NCBI GenBank assembly: GCA_963978545.1
Contig: OZ021723.1
Location: forward strand, 48,190,569-48,254,568
DNA from: Linyphia triangularis
Taxonomy: Eukaryota > Arthropoda > Arachnida > Araneae > Linyphiidae
Reading direction: 5' to 3'
DNA length: 64,000 nucleotides
Below, one piece after another: positions 53,975 through 64,000 of this stretch. Both the position numbers and the translations under genes were made by a program. How positions within the stretch are numbered: position 1 is the stretch's first letter; every line of letters begins with the position of its first letter. The notes under the pieces were generated by a model that did not search any database, was not told the DNA's origin, and saw only the letters and a program-made list of their open reading frames with translations.

Positions 53975-54024
53975 TCAGTGATACCAGTTAGAATTTGTGA
54001 CCATTTGAAGATCGTACTTCAAAA
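53975..54024 (+). promoter_or_regulatory. Candidate start site and 5' leader exon of bursicon alpha
   Basis: An initiator-like TCAGT at 53975-53979 is followed by about 45 bases without ATG and a consensus donor AAAA|GTGAGT (54025). A TATTTCAG acceptor ends at 55998, 12 bases before the bursicon alpha ATG. The three signals together would give a small leader exon and a roughly 2-kb 5' intron. Evidence is positional only. An initiator directly upstream of the ATG (TCAGT at 55987 or 55995) is the alternative. Confidence 0.3.
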
Positions 54025-54716
54025 GTGAGTTACACATGTAAAAATAGTTTTTTTTTTTTTTAATATTATAAGAGTTATTATAAAAATTTGAATTCATACA
54101 ATAATAAGTATTCAATTAAATTTATCTGTTAATTTTTAGACGTCATTAAGAGAAGAAGGGCAATAGAGAAATATTTTATACAATGTGTGTTGATACAATT
54201 TTCTAGTATTTTTTTACAAGAAAAAAAATATGGAATGATATTGGAATTTAAATTTATAATTTGAAAATTACTTCATGGTACAAGGACATTTTATTGTAAT
54301 TTGAGTTATTTGTTATCTCAAGAATTTTATAGCAAATATTTAAGATTTTCGATTTGATGTAAATATTTAATTTTTAATAAAAGCGAGTATATATTTATTA
54401 TGGTTAAGAAATAATATAAATTTTTATTTTGTGTAACTTTCAATCTATCCGCATAAACAAGTTTGTTAAACTGTGATATTTGCCAGTAATTCTATATGTA
54501 ACTGTAAATGTATACAAAATGTAAAATTTTATACATGATGCTAACTTCGAGTAAATTAAAAGTGCTCTTTGTGTATCTATGTTTAGTTTTTATAAATAAA
54601 AAAAAAAATCGCATGTTTTTTTCACAAGAATCATTGTGCTTTATAAATGCTTTATAGGCGAAACTACTTAATGTAGTTCTTGCACAAGAAAATTTCTAAA
54701 AAAACAGTAATCGTAG

Positions 54717-55641
54717 TTCTTTATATTTTAACGTCGTATTTTGCATTTTGAATGATTGCATGTTAAAATTATAGTTGAATTTTGCGATTTGCACCAAAAT
54801 GTTTTGTTTACGATTTTCTATATGTCTGGTGCAATTTTTTTTAAGTGCTGTTTACTAAGTAAATTTAATACTATCTTTGAAAATTTCAATACGAAACCTA
54901 TTTTTTATGTTTTTATTCGATTTAGAATACTTCGTTTAACCTAAATGCCAAATTTTAGTTCATTATGTTGAGAAAAACGTCTCTTATGAGCGAAAATGTT
55001 TTGGCCAAAAACCTTCAGGGCAAATCTCAGGCTCTTACTTTAAAGCGGGGAAAAATCAAACGTTTGCGTGCATCAAGACGTATTCTATTATACGGTCCCT
55101 TACAGTTAGCTTTTTACATTTTTGCTTAAATATTGAAAACCAAGAGTCAAAATGGAATGAAAAATATTCTGGATGGATTTTCGACCGTAATTAATCTAAT
55201 GAAAGAAGAAAAAAAATTATTTAAAATATTAAGAAACTTGTTTTATTAATTAATAATTAATTATTAAAAAACTTTTTGGTGCATAAGTTGATTGCAGTTT
55301 GTGTTTGCCATTAACGAGTCATTTGAAATAAAATTTACTAAAATATAGGATTTATTTAAGAATTTAAGGCCAAAAAAGCAACTTTTTCTTTCAATATTAA
55401 TTTGTTTATTCTTTAATATCATTTAAATGTCACTCATTGAAAAATTATAAAAATTTTGTATTTCAGGTTTTTTTTTTTTTTTATCCTTAATCTAAATATG
55501 GTAAAATATTGGGGGGTTGCCATTGAACTTTTCAAAGTTTAGTTCAGTTTAAATAAGTAGACGACCCCTTTTTTTTTAATTATTTCATATATTAAATTAA
55601 AAGATAGAGCCATCATTTGGATTTTTTTTTATTGCGTACTG
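54717..55641 (-). mobile_element. TA-type MITE with CAGTACGC end, copy 2
   Basis: Homologous, in inverted orientation, to 34224-35236. Shared text includes TTTGCACCAAAATGTTTTGT, TTACGATTTTCTATAT, TTCATTATGTTGAGAAA, GTCAAAATGGAATGAAAAAT and TTAATAATTAATTATT. The right end complements to CAGTACGCAATAAAAAAAAA. The left terminus has decayed beyond recognition. It sits in the 5' flank of bursicon alpha. Confidence 0.75.
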
Positions 55642-56010
55642 AATGACATTTTGAGGCATTTCTCAAAATGCTAACTACTATTGCTTATTTAAAATTATTG
55701 TTTTGCGGTGCTACACTATGCAATATTAAGACATGTTTAAAACTGTTCAACATGTCATTAAAGTATATAGAAATGTTTCCCTCTCTTTGATGTACTATCG
55801 ACACATTAATTGATGACACTGTTCCGTTCTTGTGTTGCTTAATATCTAAAATAATCATAAATAGAAGTATCTGAATCTTTTGTAGATAAGCTGGCTTAAG
55901 CAGATGCGTTTGAGATTTTGTTGAATATTTTAAGTGCAGTATTAATATTAGTGATATATTTTTTATAGGATATCTTTATTGGAACTTCAGTATTTCAGTA
56001 GGCATAAATA

Positions 56011-56217
56011 ATGGCTCGTGATTACCTAGTAGTATTGCGCATTATATGCTCTCTGGTCTCAATCCTCCCTTTCCTGATTCTCATTCCACCACGAGTGGAA
56101 GGACGCGGAGAGGAATGTCATCTTCGGCCCGTGATTCACGTCTTACAGCAGCCAGGATGCATCCCAAAGCCCATCCCTTCATTCGCTTGTCAAGGAAGCT
56201 GTTCATCCTATGTCCAG
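56011..56217 (+). CDS. burs: Bursicon alpha, coding exon 1
   Basis: This is the alpha subunit of the cuticle-hardening neurohormone bursicon, secreted as a heterodimer with bursicon beta. The exon encodes residues 1-69. The N-terminus (MARDYLVVLRIICSLVSILP and onward to about residue 29) is a hydrophobic signal peptide. The mature chain begins near GEECHLRPVIHVLQQPGCIP and continues KPIPSFACQGSCSSYVQ, nearly the same as the insect hormone. Cysteines 36, 50, 60 and 64 start the knot. The ATG context AATAATGG is good and the frame has no earlier in-frame ATG nearby. The donor is CAG|GTAACA, phase 0. Exons 1 and 2 total 173 aa, the usual family length. The gene is transcribed away from bursicon beta. 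Confidence 0.97.
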
Positions 56218-58177
56218 GTAACAGAACTGTACTATTAATCGATGCAAACAAGGATGGTAAAATTAAACGTACCCACAGTTAGGAGCGGATTGAAGCCTTT
56301 AATTATCATCAGATCTTCATAAAATTGTACTAGAAATACTGAAATAATGTGGATAATGAACTATAATTATTTTTAAAAAAATATTTTAATTAAAAAAAAT
56401 GAAGTCAACTAAACAATTATGTCAAACTAGGGGGCTACGCCCCCTGTTCTCTAAGGCTAGCCAATTAAGGTTATGCTTAAGTAAGCTGCTGCATTACTTT
56501 GGCATAACACTCTTATGAAGAAGTTTTACTAGTTTGTTATGTTTAGTTGAGGTAACATTAACAATCAAAATAAGCAGGTTAGACTAAAATAGAAACTACT
56601 GAAAACCCTTCAACGCACGTTTTATTGTAGAGCATCAGACTAAGGTCCTAGTATAACTTGATCCATGAAACATGTACATGCACAATTTGACTACAAAAAA
56701 AATTACAAAATACTGAAATTGAACTCTGTTAATGTTGATGGCATTAATAAAGAAACCTTTCCATGTTTAATTTTTTTTATAAACAAAGGCTGTCAAGTTC
56801 GTAAGTATATAACCACACACTTGGCAAGAAAACATTTCACTGAATATCTAAATTATAATTCGATATCCCTATTTGCAGCTAATATATGAACTTACCATAG
56901 AATTACTAAGAAAGCTGTCTTCTAGCTAAATTTTGACTGTATTTTTATGTGATCCAATTAATCTTATGACTTTAAACTGATATTTGACACATTTCTGTAG
57001 TATCTATATTTAGGCTCAATAAACTGGAAATTGGTGGAATTTTGGTATTGAAACTCATATCGACGAGTTTCATTTGGCATATCGCACGTGTATGTGACAT
57101 TTGTATTTTGTCAGGGAATATTGATACAGATGGTCAAAAGGACAGAGACATGCTTCTCATACTGTAAGTTTTGCAATATATTTTATAGCAAATTTTCATC
57201 AATTTTAGTCAGTAGGGTTTTGTAAAGCCACCAACAAAATGTACGTTAAGCAGCCTCTGCAAACTTAGTATATCTGTGTCTAACTAAGCTCACACGAGAA
57301 ATCTCTACTCATACATAATTAACAAATAACCACTTATTTATCATTCCTGTATGAAATACTACAATATAGCCAGAAATTCTGACTAGATGAACCAGAAGTA
57401 AAGCTTCGATTGAAAGGTATTTTAGTGACAATGAGTGACGTAAACGAATTTATTTTTATTCATTAAAGTGCTTCGTTACTTTTATTTTAATTAACTTAAT
57501 TATATTCAGGTATTATTAATATGCCTTTTATAAATATATTATTAAATCAATAATGAAATTAAAATTAATGCAAAAATTATAAAGCATCTTTATAATTTAT
57601 GCACAGTTATTTGATTTGTGAACTTCTAATATGGATTTTGTAGTTATTTTCAGAAGCATACATATTGAGTAAATTACTAATTACAAACCACAGTTCGTAT
57701 GACACCATATTCATCTAAAATATTATTTTGATTTTCTGTATTATATAAATAATTTTTAAATGATTAAAATTTATAACATTTCTTTAAATTCTGTATAATA
57801 TTTTGTTATAGGATAAAAACTGTATCATTATTAAATACCATTTAATTTTTTCTAGTGAGGTACTTTAAAAACAAACCTTTTTGTAAACTGAAATAACCCT
57901 TTTCAATTGATAATTTCTGATAGTTTCTTGTACTTTTTAGTTTGAAAATAACATTTAAAAACCATTTGTTAAATTTTTAAATAAAAAAATTACCATTAAA
58001 CTACCGTTAAAAACGATAGTTAATTTTTTAAAATTGTAAATGTCATACAATTTCTGAACAAATGTATTATGATTAGTTACAGTCTCTCTAAAAGTATTCA
58101 ATTTTAAAGAAATTGAACTGAAGCAATACATTAATCTATTGTATATGCATGGTTCACAAAAAAATTTATATATAGGA

Positions 58178-58898
58178 TTAAGGAGACTTGGTACACTTAA
58201 AACTTTTTTTTTATGTAAGCTTTTAAAATTATAACTTTTACATATTTGGAAGTATTACTAAGTAAAAACTAAATTTTATTAAATAAATAGTTCACATAGT
58301 GCTCTAAATTTAAAAATTTAAATTTTTTTAAAAATTCATAAAATTTCAAATTCTATCTTCTTTTTCATTTTTCAATATTTTTTCCTGGTTTTTTTTTAAA
58401 AATGTACCTTATAATTCGGATTTAGAATAAGTAAAATAGTTTTAGAAAAAAAAAAAAAAAACGATGATTACTGTGCCTATAGGTAAAAAAAGCATAAGAA
58501 AACGGGTATTTTTCAATATTTAAATATGTAAAAAAAAAAAAAAAAAAGGTTTATATTTTATTCAAAAATCCATACCTATTTTAGTCAAACAGATCTTTAG
58601 AATGTCACAAAAAAATTTCGAGTCATTTCATTCATATTTGCTGAAGTTTTAGCATTTTGAATATGGTGGGAATTTCAAATATCACGAACTGAGAAAAATG
58701 CGTTCGAAACATCTAAAGAGCTATTGCAGCAATGCCAAATTCTCGATACAAATATAGTTTTTCTACAATTGTAGCTTTCGGATTTGCTCAAAAACTTGAC
58801 ATAAAAAAGAAGGTTTCAAAGATTATAAACACGCAAAAAATAGAAAATTGATATTTTTATTATTTTTTGGGAAAACAAGGGTTACCAAGTCCCCTTAA
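58178..58898. mobile_element. TTAA-flanked MITE in the bursicon alpha intron
   Basis: TTAA lies at 58178-58181 and 58895-58898. The inner ends are GGAGACTTGGTACACTT on the left and, complemented, GGGGACTTGGTAACCCTT on the right. The 713-base interior has two A tracts (58446-58461, 58531-58547) and no frame. TTAA targets point to a piggyBac- or Kolobok-mobilised element. Confidence 0.7.
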
Positions 58899-58908
58899 TT
58901 AAAACTTA

Positions 58909-59300
58909 TACAGGGTGACAAGAAATAAACGCCCCAAAAGTAAAATGAAACGACCAACAAACGGGTGAAGGAATATGTTTTATTTCAAGTAGAGAATACA
59001 GATAGATATTCTAAATTTAAGAAATCACATGTTCGATGTGTCTACCATCACGTGCAATTTCGTGATGCATGCGTTGAGCAAAATGCTCCATCACAGACTC
59101 TAGTGTCGGCACATCAATTGCCTCGATATATATCTCTGAATGGCAATCTTCAACTCAGAAACCGTTTTGGGATTCGTCGAATACACTTCACTTTGTCGAT
59201 AAAAAAAAAGTCACACGGATTGAAGTCAGGAGAATAAAGGGGTCAGTAAATAGTCATTTCTGTGTTATCCAGATACCCCAGAGCTATTCTGGGGTTTTAG
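58909..59300 (-). mobile_element. Truncated mariner-like element with transposase C-terminal relic
   Basis: TA plus CAGGGTGACAAGAAATAAAC (58911) is a typical mariner-type terminus. Reading inwards on the minus strand gives a broken transposase C-terminus: CDFFF-like text then VYSTNPKTVSELKIAIQRYI, which matches the usual VYxTNPxTxxELKxxI stretch after the last catalytic region. Stops and frame shifts interrupt it. The other terminus is missing beyond about 59300. Confidence 0.65.
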
Positions 59301-60623
59301 AAGAAGACATAAACACAATAAATGAGCTGTTAGCACAACATGAGCTGTTATCAAATTTGTAGTAATTTTAGTTTAGTTTCAAAGCATTATATTCAGTGGT
59401 TTTTGAGATATTACACTTTCTTATCGGTACACAATTAATTATTTTTATTTATGGACTATGAAGACAATATTCAATATGATGATTGTAACAAGATTAAATT
59501 GCTGTCAAAACCGTTATAACTGATATTTCATTTACGAACTTCTATAATTGATTAAGGAGTCATTTACAGAAGCATATCTTGCGCAACATGACAAACATGA
59601 TGGAACTTAGTTTATCCTATTTTATTTCAAACTCAAAAAAAAAAAAAAAAAAAAAAAAAATAATAATAATTCATTCTTGATTTGTGATGATTTGAGGAAG
59701 CATATTCTCATTCAATTATATAAACTTAAATAAACAGACGATTTAATTGAATACAAATCAAATTTAATATGAATTCAGCGATATATCTCTCAGAATCATT
59801 AAAAGGATTTGTTATCTATTTCACAATAACAATTGAGCACTGTATCTTCCACTTTTAAGAAAACTGTCATGATATGAAAAACTACAATTTGCAAAAAGGG
59901 ATTAAATCTAACATTGGAACTAAAATGAAAACATTGTTGATAGTAAAAGTTTAAATGATTTCATGAGTTTCTTACTCAAAAATAAAAACAATTTGATTAA
60001 TTACTTTCTTTTCTAGACATACCATGCATATAAGATATTTTGATTTCACGTAATTTAAGATGGAGGAGGGGGATTTTGGTGAAAGTGAGTCGGAATCGAT
60101 CGAATTTGCTGAAATGTAATTTAAAGTTAAAAAATGTATAGAAACACGTAAAACGATTAGATTTTTCTTAGAATTATGTTATTTTCACTAACCTTTAAAC
60201 TTTAACAGCAACTACTGGTAAGTGCATGCTTGGTTATTGACTTGAAGTAAGTAAAGACTTAACAATCACTATATAGATCTATATTAGTCTACCTTCGAAA
60301 CAAGTTAGCATCTGTTAATAAATAAGGGCAACCTGTCAGGGAACATTAGATTCAGTACAGGTACAGCAGAAATTGAGTTCAGCTTAATATGCTTGAAGGG
60401 TAGAAACCGCTTATTAGCTATCCAAGAGTTAGTGATCGTGAATTTCTTTTAAGTGTATCGTTTTTTCCGTTGACGACTCACCATCGATTAGTATAGCTAA
60501 TATGCCAATAGATAATTCTTTTCCTTCTATTTCCTCCGAAAAACGGTCTTTCACCGTCTTTCCCAATGGTCTTTTATTCTTATCATTACTTTTACATCCC
60601 ACCTGTACTCTCATCTTTTCCAG

Positions 60624-60938
60624 GTGTCAGGCTCCAAGTTCTGGCAGGTGGAGCGCTCCTGCATGTGCTGCCAAGAGATGGGTGAACGAGAGGCCAGCAT
60701 CGGCATCTTCTGCCCTAAGTCTTCACCAAGATTCCGCAAGATCGTAACTCGTGCCCCAGTGGAGTGCATGTGCCGTCCTTGTACAGCGGTAGACGAGGCA
60801 TCCATACATCCACAGGAACTCTCACCCTTGATCTCGGCACCACCTCCTCCAGAGTTCATGAATGACATGCCGCAGGCGGACGAAGGATACCGCATGCACA
60901 ACGAGTTCAAGTCGGACAGAGACATTCCCATTGTGTAG
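60624..60938 (+). CDS. burs: Bursicon alpha, coding exon 2
   Basis: Encodes residues 70-173 and the TAG stop (60936-60938). It begins VSGSKFWQVERSCMCCQEMG and continues EREASIGIFCPKSSPRFRKI and VECMCRPC, the core of the bursicon alpha knot. Cysteines 82, 84, 85, 99, 117, 119 and 122 complete the set of 11. After Cys122 comes a 51-residue proline- and acid-rich tail (SAPPPPEFMNDMPQADEGYR) that is less conserved in the family. The region is much richer in G and C than its surroundings, as expected for a constrained exon. A long frame on the opposite strand is only its shadow. Confidence 0.97.
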   Translation: MSGSKFWQVERSCMCCQEMGEREASIGIFCPKSSPRFRKIVTRAPVECMCRPCTAVDEASIHPQELSPLISAPPPPEFMNDMPQADEGYRMHNEFKSDRDIPIV

Positions 60939-63048
60939 AATGGAATGTAGAATTGTTTGAGTTTCGTAATTGGATTAGGTGATTGATACTTGATTGGTTG
61001 ATTGATTTGTGATATGGATATTTTTTTTTGTTCCAGCTCGTAAATAATTGTTTTGATGGTAATTTCAAAAATAATTCCCTTCTTCAAAGTTTGCAATATT
61101 AAATTTGTAGTCTGATTAGTGATAAATGGGTTTTTATTTTACATATTTTGAATCTTGATGATATAAAGCAACAATGCGCTTTACCGAATTTTTATTATAT
61201 GATAGGTTTAGATGGTGCTAACTGTTGATTAAGCTAAATTATTTTTCAAAGCTGATCAAGATTATTCATTCATCACTTGTTTTAATACAATAATTTACAG
61301 TTTGTTTCAATTGTCAAAAATTTAATAAGTTTTCATCATAATTGTCATTAAACTCAAAACAGGTAGTTTTAAGAAATGATATTTGCTCCATTTATATACA
61401 AATAATTTTTTTGTTTATAGTTTGTTACTTCTACGCAAATTGTATTTGCTTAGGTCAAAATATGCAGACAATTTATTATCTTTTTTCAATATCAAAATTT
61501 CAATAAATTGTTTCCCCATTTCTTTAACACTCATGTTTCATGTTGTCAATTCTTTCAGTTTTTGTTTGCATGTATTTTTAGATCAGGGGTCATCAGACTT
61601 TTCTCCGCTGAAAGGCAATTACTTTCAAAGAGCCTCAAAATAAATATAAGCAGTAAAAATATGAACTTTTAACAACACACACACTTTTATACTATTTTTA
61701 TGGTTTAAAACCCATGGCATCTGAGAGAAGTCGGAAGTTCATTTTTGTTTGCAATGATTGCCTACAATTCTGTCCATTCTTTCTTAAATTCACGATTTTT
61801 CCCATCATCTTTTTTCTTCCATTTGGACGAAGTCGCTGCCATGTGTTTTCAAAATAGAATATTTAAAGCAAAGGCAAAAGACGCTTTAACAGTGCACCAA
61901 GCGTGAAAAGCTTACAGCTAAAAGTGCTACTTTCCTCAGTCAGAGAAGAGAGAACAACGAACGTTAACAATAGCTTGATGGAATTGAGACTGTGACGCAT
62001 GATAGACGCACACCTATTGCGCATTCTAATTGCTCAGTATTTTGTTTAAGAAGATGCCAGGAAGCTCTGTGGATGCTGATTTTAAGTTGGTATTTGAAGA
62101 CGGTGTTGCCAGTTCATCCAACTCATCTCTCTGTGTTTCATCGCGTTTTCCTTATTTCTCGAGTGTGAGATAACGCAATAAGTTTATAGTGGATTTACTC
62201 AAATAAAGCACACATTTAGTCCATTTATTTCTTAATAAATTTTTCTTACGTTGATTTACTTAGGACTTGAAGAACCGCAATATCTACAAGAGTCGCGGTC
62301 TAACGACTCCTGTTCTAGAATATTTGTACAGTTTTAATGGTTGTTATTCAATTAGAAAATTAGACATGGGTACCTTGGAAAAATTCGGAATAAATCTAAT
62401 AGTAAAATATAAGGTTTTAAATAAGATATTAATTTTGGTGCATTTTTCTCTTCAACTCAAACGATGTTCCTTTATATAATAATAATATTTATGGTTATAT
62501 GAATATAATTAATGTTTTCTATATTATATAAAAAAAAATCGAAATTTTTTATTCAAGCTTATAGTCATTCTTTATGTGTGTCGGTGAGACATGCTTGGTT
62601 AAATGAATTATGAGATAGTTCAATAAAATATTAAATATTGTAGACTAAGTAAAATAATCATTAAAATTTTTAGAAAGTAAATTAAATTTTATTAATTAGC
62701 ACACGAATGCTTACAAAATAAAGTTACTTAGGAAAAAATATAAATTAAGAATTTATAAGGAAGTGGATCTTAAAAATTTTTTATGAATAAATTCGACTTA
62801 TTAAAATTCTTATCACATAGGAATTATTTTGTTTTGATAATTATTAAAATTAATTTTTAATAAATTGGGAAACTTTTGGAGAAAAAAAAACTTATTTAAC
62901 ATTGAGAACTCAGACTGTATATTTAATGTTTGGGCCCATACAGGTTGCCAATTATTGTACAAAACCCAAATATAAGCCGATTCTTTATAATGAGTCTACA
63001 TCACTCAGAAAGACGGTACTTAGTATCCTCAATGGGGTGACTTTTATT
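60939..63048. other. Downstream flank of bursicon alpha, nothing firmly recognised
   Basis: Includes ATTAAA at 61098-61103 as a possible polyadenylation signal. CAGGGGTCATCAGACTTTTC at 61584 resembles a hAT terminus without a visible partner. No gene is supported. Confidence 0.4.
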
Positions 63049-63922
63049 GTCAACTGGGGTTACTTTGTGTAACATACCTGCCGCTTTTTAGCCCCAATTA
63101 TCAAACTAATAAAAATTATCTAGTTTTCAGAAGACAAAACTATCGTATTCCAACAGTGTCTATTGTTACCTCTACACTGCAAAGCAGTCTTTGCATTTTC
63201 TATGTAGTTGGTTTTTCTAAATTTTAAATATAGTCTGTCTTGTCTATGGGGGGGGGGGGGTAATTTTTTTTATGAACAAGTGGTGATTTTAGTGTCAATT
63301 ATTAATGTGGTAGTTTAATGACAATTTAAGTTTTCATGTGTGATTTTTTTATGTGTTATGATGTAAGGAATAAAAATTAGACTATGGAAAATAACAGTAC
63401 CACTATCGTTCGTCGTAGTTGCTATGTCATTTTCTCAAATTATGAATAGGTTGATGTTTTAGATAACACGAGACTGCAAACCAAAAATCTTTGACCATGC
63501 TTCAACAACACAATTATTCGCTTCAACTGAACGCTTTAAAGAGCTGATTATGTCATTTACAATTGGCTATATCTGTGGAATGGAGTTATAATGTAGTTTA
63601 TTTTTGAAGTCAAAATTCTTTCCCACTGTTTCTAAAAAAATAAATGTGTGGAATGTATAATTACCAAGAGTTAAAATGCAACGTAGTAAGTTCCTATGAG
63701 TTTCATGTGAAAAAACACTCAAATACCCAACCCGATGGGGAAAGATAGTGTCATAGAAAAAATAATCCTACCCTTCTTAAAAACTTAAATCGTGTTTGAA
63801 TACATTAATAGGAATTTAGGACTTATATTAATGTTATATTAGATGTTCAACCAAATCTTCAAATATTTGGAAAACCAAATGTAAAACAAACCCTCATAAG
63901 TGGTACAGTCACCCTGGCTGAC
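63049..63922. mobile_element. Possible short TIR element
   Basis: The left end GTCAACTGGGGTTACTTTG and the complemented right end GTCAGCCAGGGTGACTGTA agree at roughly 14 of 19 positions and resemble the ends of the element at 28499-30668. The target duplication is not clear and there is no coding frame. A poly-G run lies at 63249-63260. Confidence 0.25.
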
Positions 63923-64000
63923 GATATTTATCTGATTATTTAGCATGTTTTAATTTTTTTTCCTTCTTATTTATAATAAGAATAAGCAAACGATTCTTTA

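Larger units (their letters stand above)
56218..60623 (+). other. Bursicon alpha intron, 4.4 kb, phase 0
   Basis: Bounded by CAG|GTAACA and a TTTTCCAG acceptor. It contains a TTAA-flanked MITE (58178-58898) immediately followed by a truncated mariner relic (58909-59300) and an A tract (59636-59660). No extra exon is required, because the reading frame joins SYVQ to VSGSKFW as in insects. Confidence 0.95.

Noticed and set aside
60611..61096. 161-codon minus-strand frame
   Set aside because: It is antisense to bursicon alpha exon 2. The plus strand has the conserved cystine-knot protein and splice acceptor.
61584..61630. hAT element starting CAGGGGTCATCAGACTTTTC
   Set aside because: Only one end resembles a hAT terminus. 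I found no partner end or duplication in the following 2 kb.

Overview
The window looks like AT-rich arthropod nuclear DNA, most likely a chelicerate and probably a spider. The evidence is two intron-containing genes for the arthropod neurohormone bursicon, long AT and poly-A/T tracts, tRNA-derived SINEs with target-site duplications, and many decayed DNA transposons. The spider assignment is inference: it rests on repeat text and a repeat gene family that I associate from memory with spiders and some hemipterans. Nothing looks bacterial, viral or organellar.

Only two protein genes are secure. On the minus strand, 48464 down to 47291 (two exons) encodes bursicon beta (partner of bursicon, 145 aa). 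On the plus strand, 56011 to 60938 (two exons, 4.4 kb intron) encodes bursicon alpha (173 aa). Each has a signal peptide and the 11 mature cysteines of the family. The subunits form one secreted heterodimer that activates the receptor LGR2/rickets to drive cuticle hardening after moulting. They lie head-to-head about 7.5 kb apart, and candidate 5' leader exons in between suggest two separate promoters facing away from each other. A third, weaker gene signal is an isolated first coding exon (24060-24110) with a strong splice donor and no visible continuation.

1-11 kb: a Helitron-like element cut by the window edge, a 91-bp satellite (1568-2660), a decayed Tc3/Tc1-like transposon with double inverted/direct terminal repeats (3617-5179), a TTAA-flanked MITE, a GC-rich island with a CRE and an E-box (9180-9700), and interleaved inverted repeats around a 220-bp AT microsatellite. 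11-28 kb: a dispersed repeat pair, two SINEs, a 500-bp AT microsatellite, several near-perfect hairpins, a tandem array of roughly 170-bp units (25080-26560) and a solo LTR (27723-28412). 28-45 kb is a transposon graveyard: a TIR element holding a SINE, a 1-kb TA-flanked MITE, a 3.6-kb structure with long inverted ends around the relic of an unnamed arthropod repeat gene family, and a foldback-like element split by a hAT-like element with an exact 8-bp target duplication. 45-64 kb: the bursicon pair, a second copy of the 1-kb MITE, and two mobile relics inside the bursicon alpha intron.

Most open reading frames over 60 codons in the window are chance frames in AT-rich or simple-repeat DNA and are not annotated.
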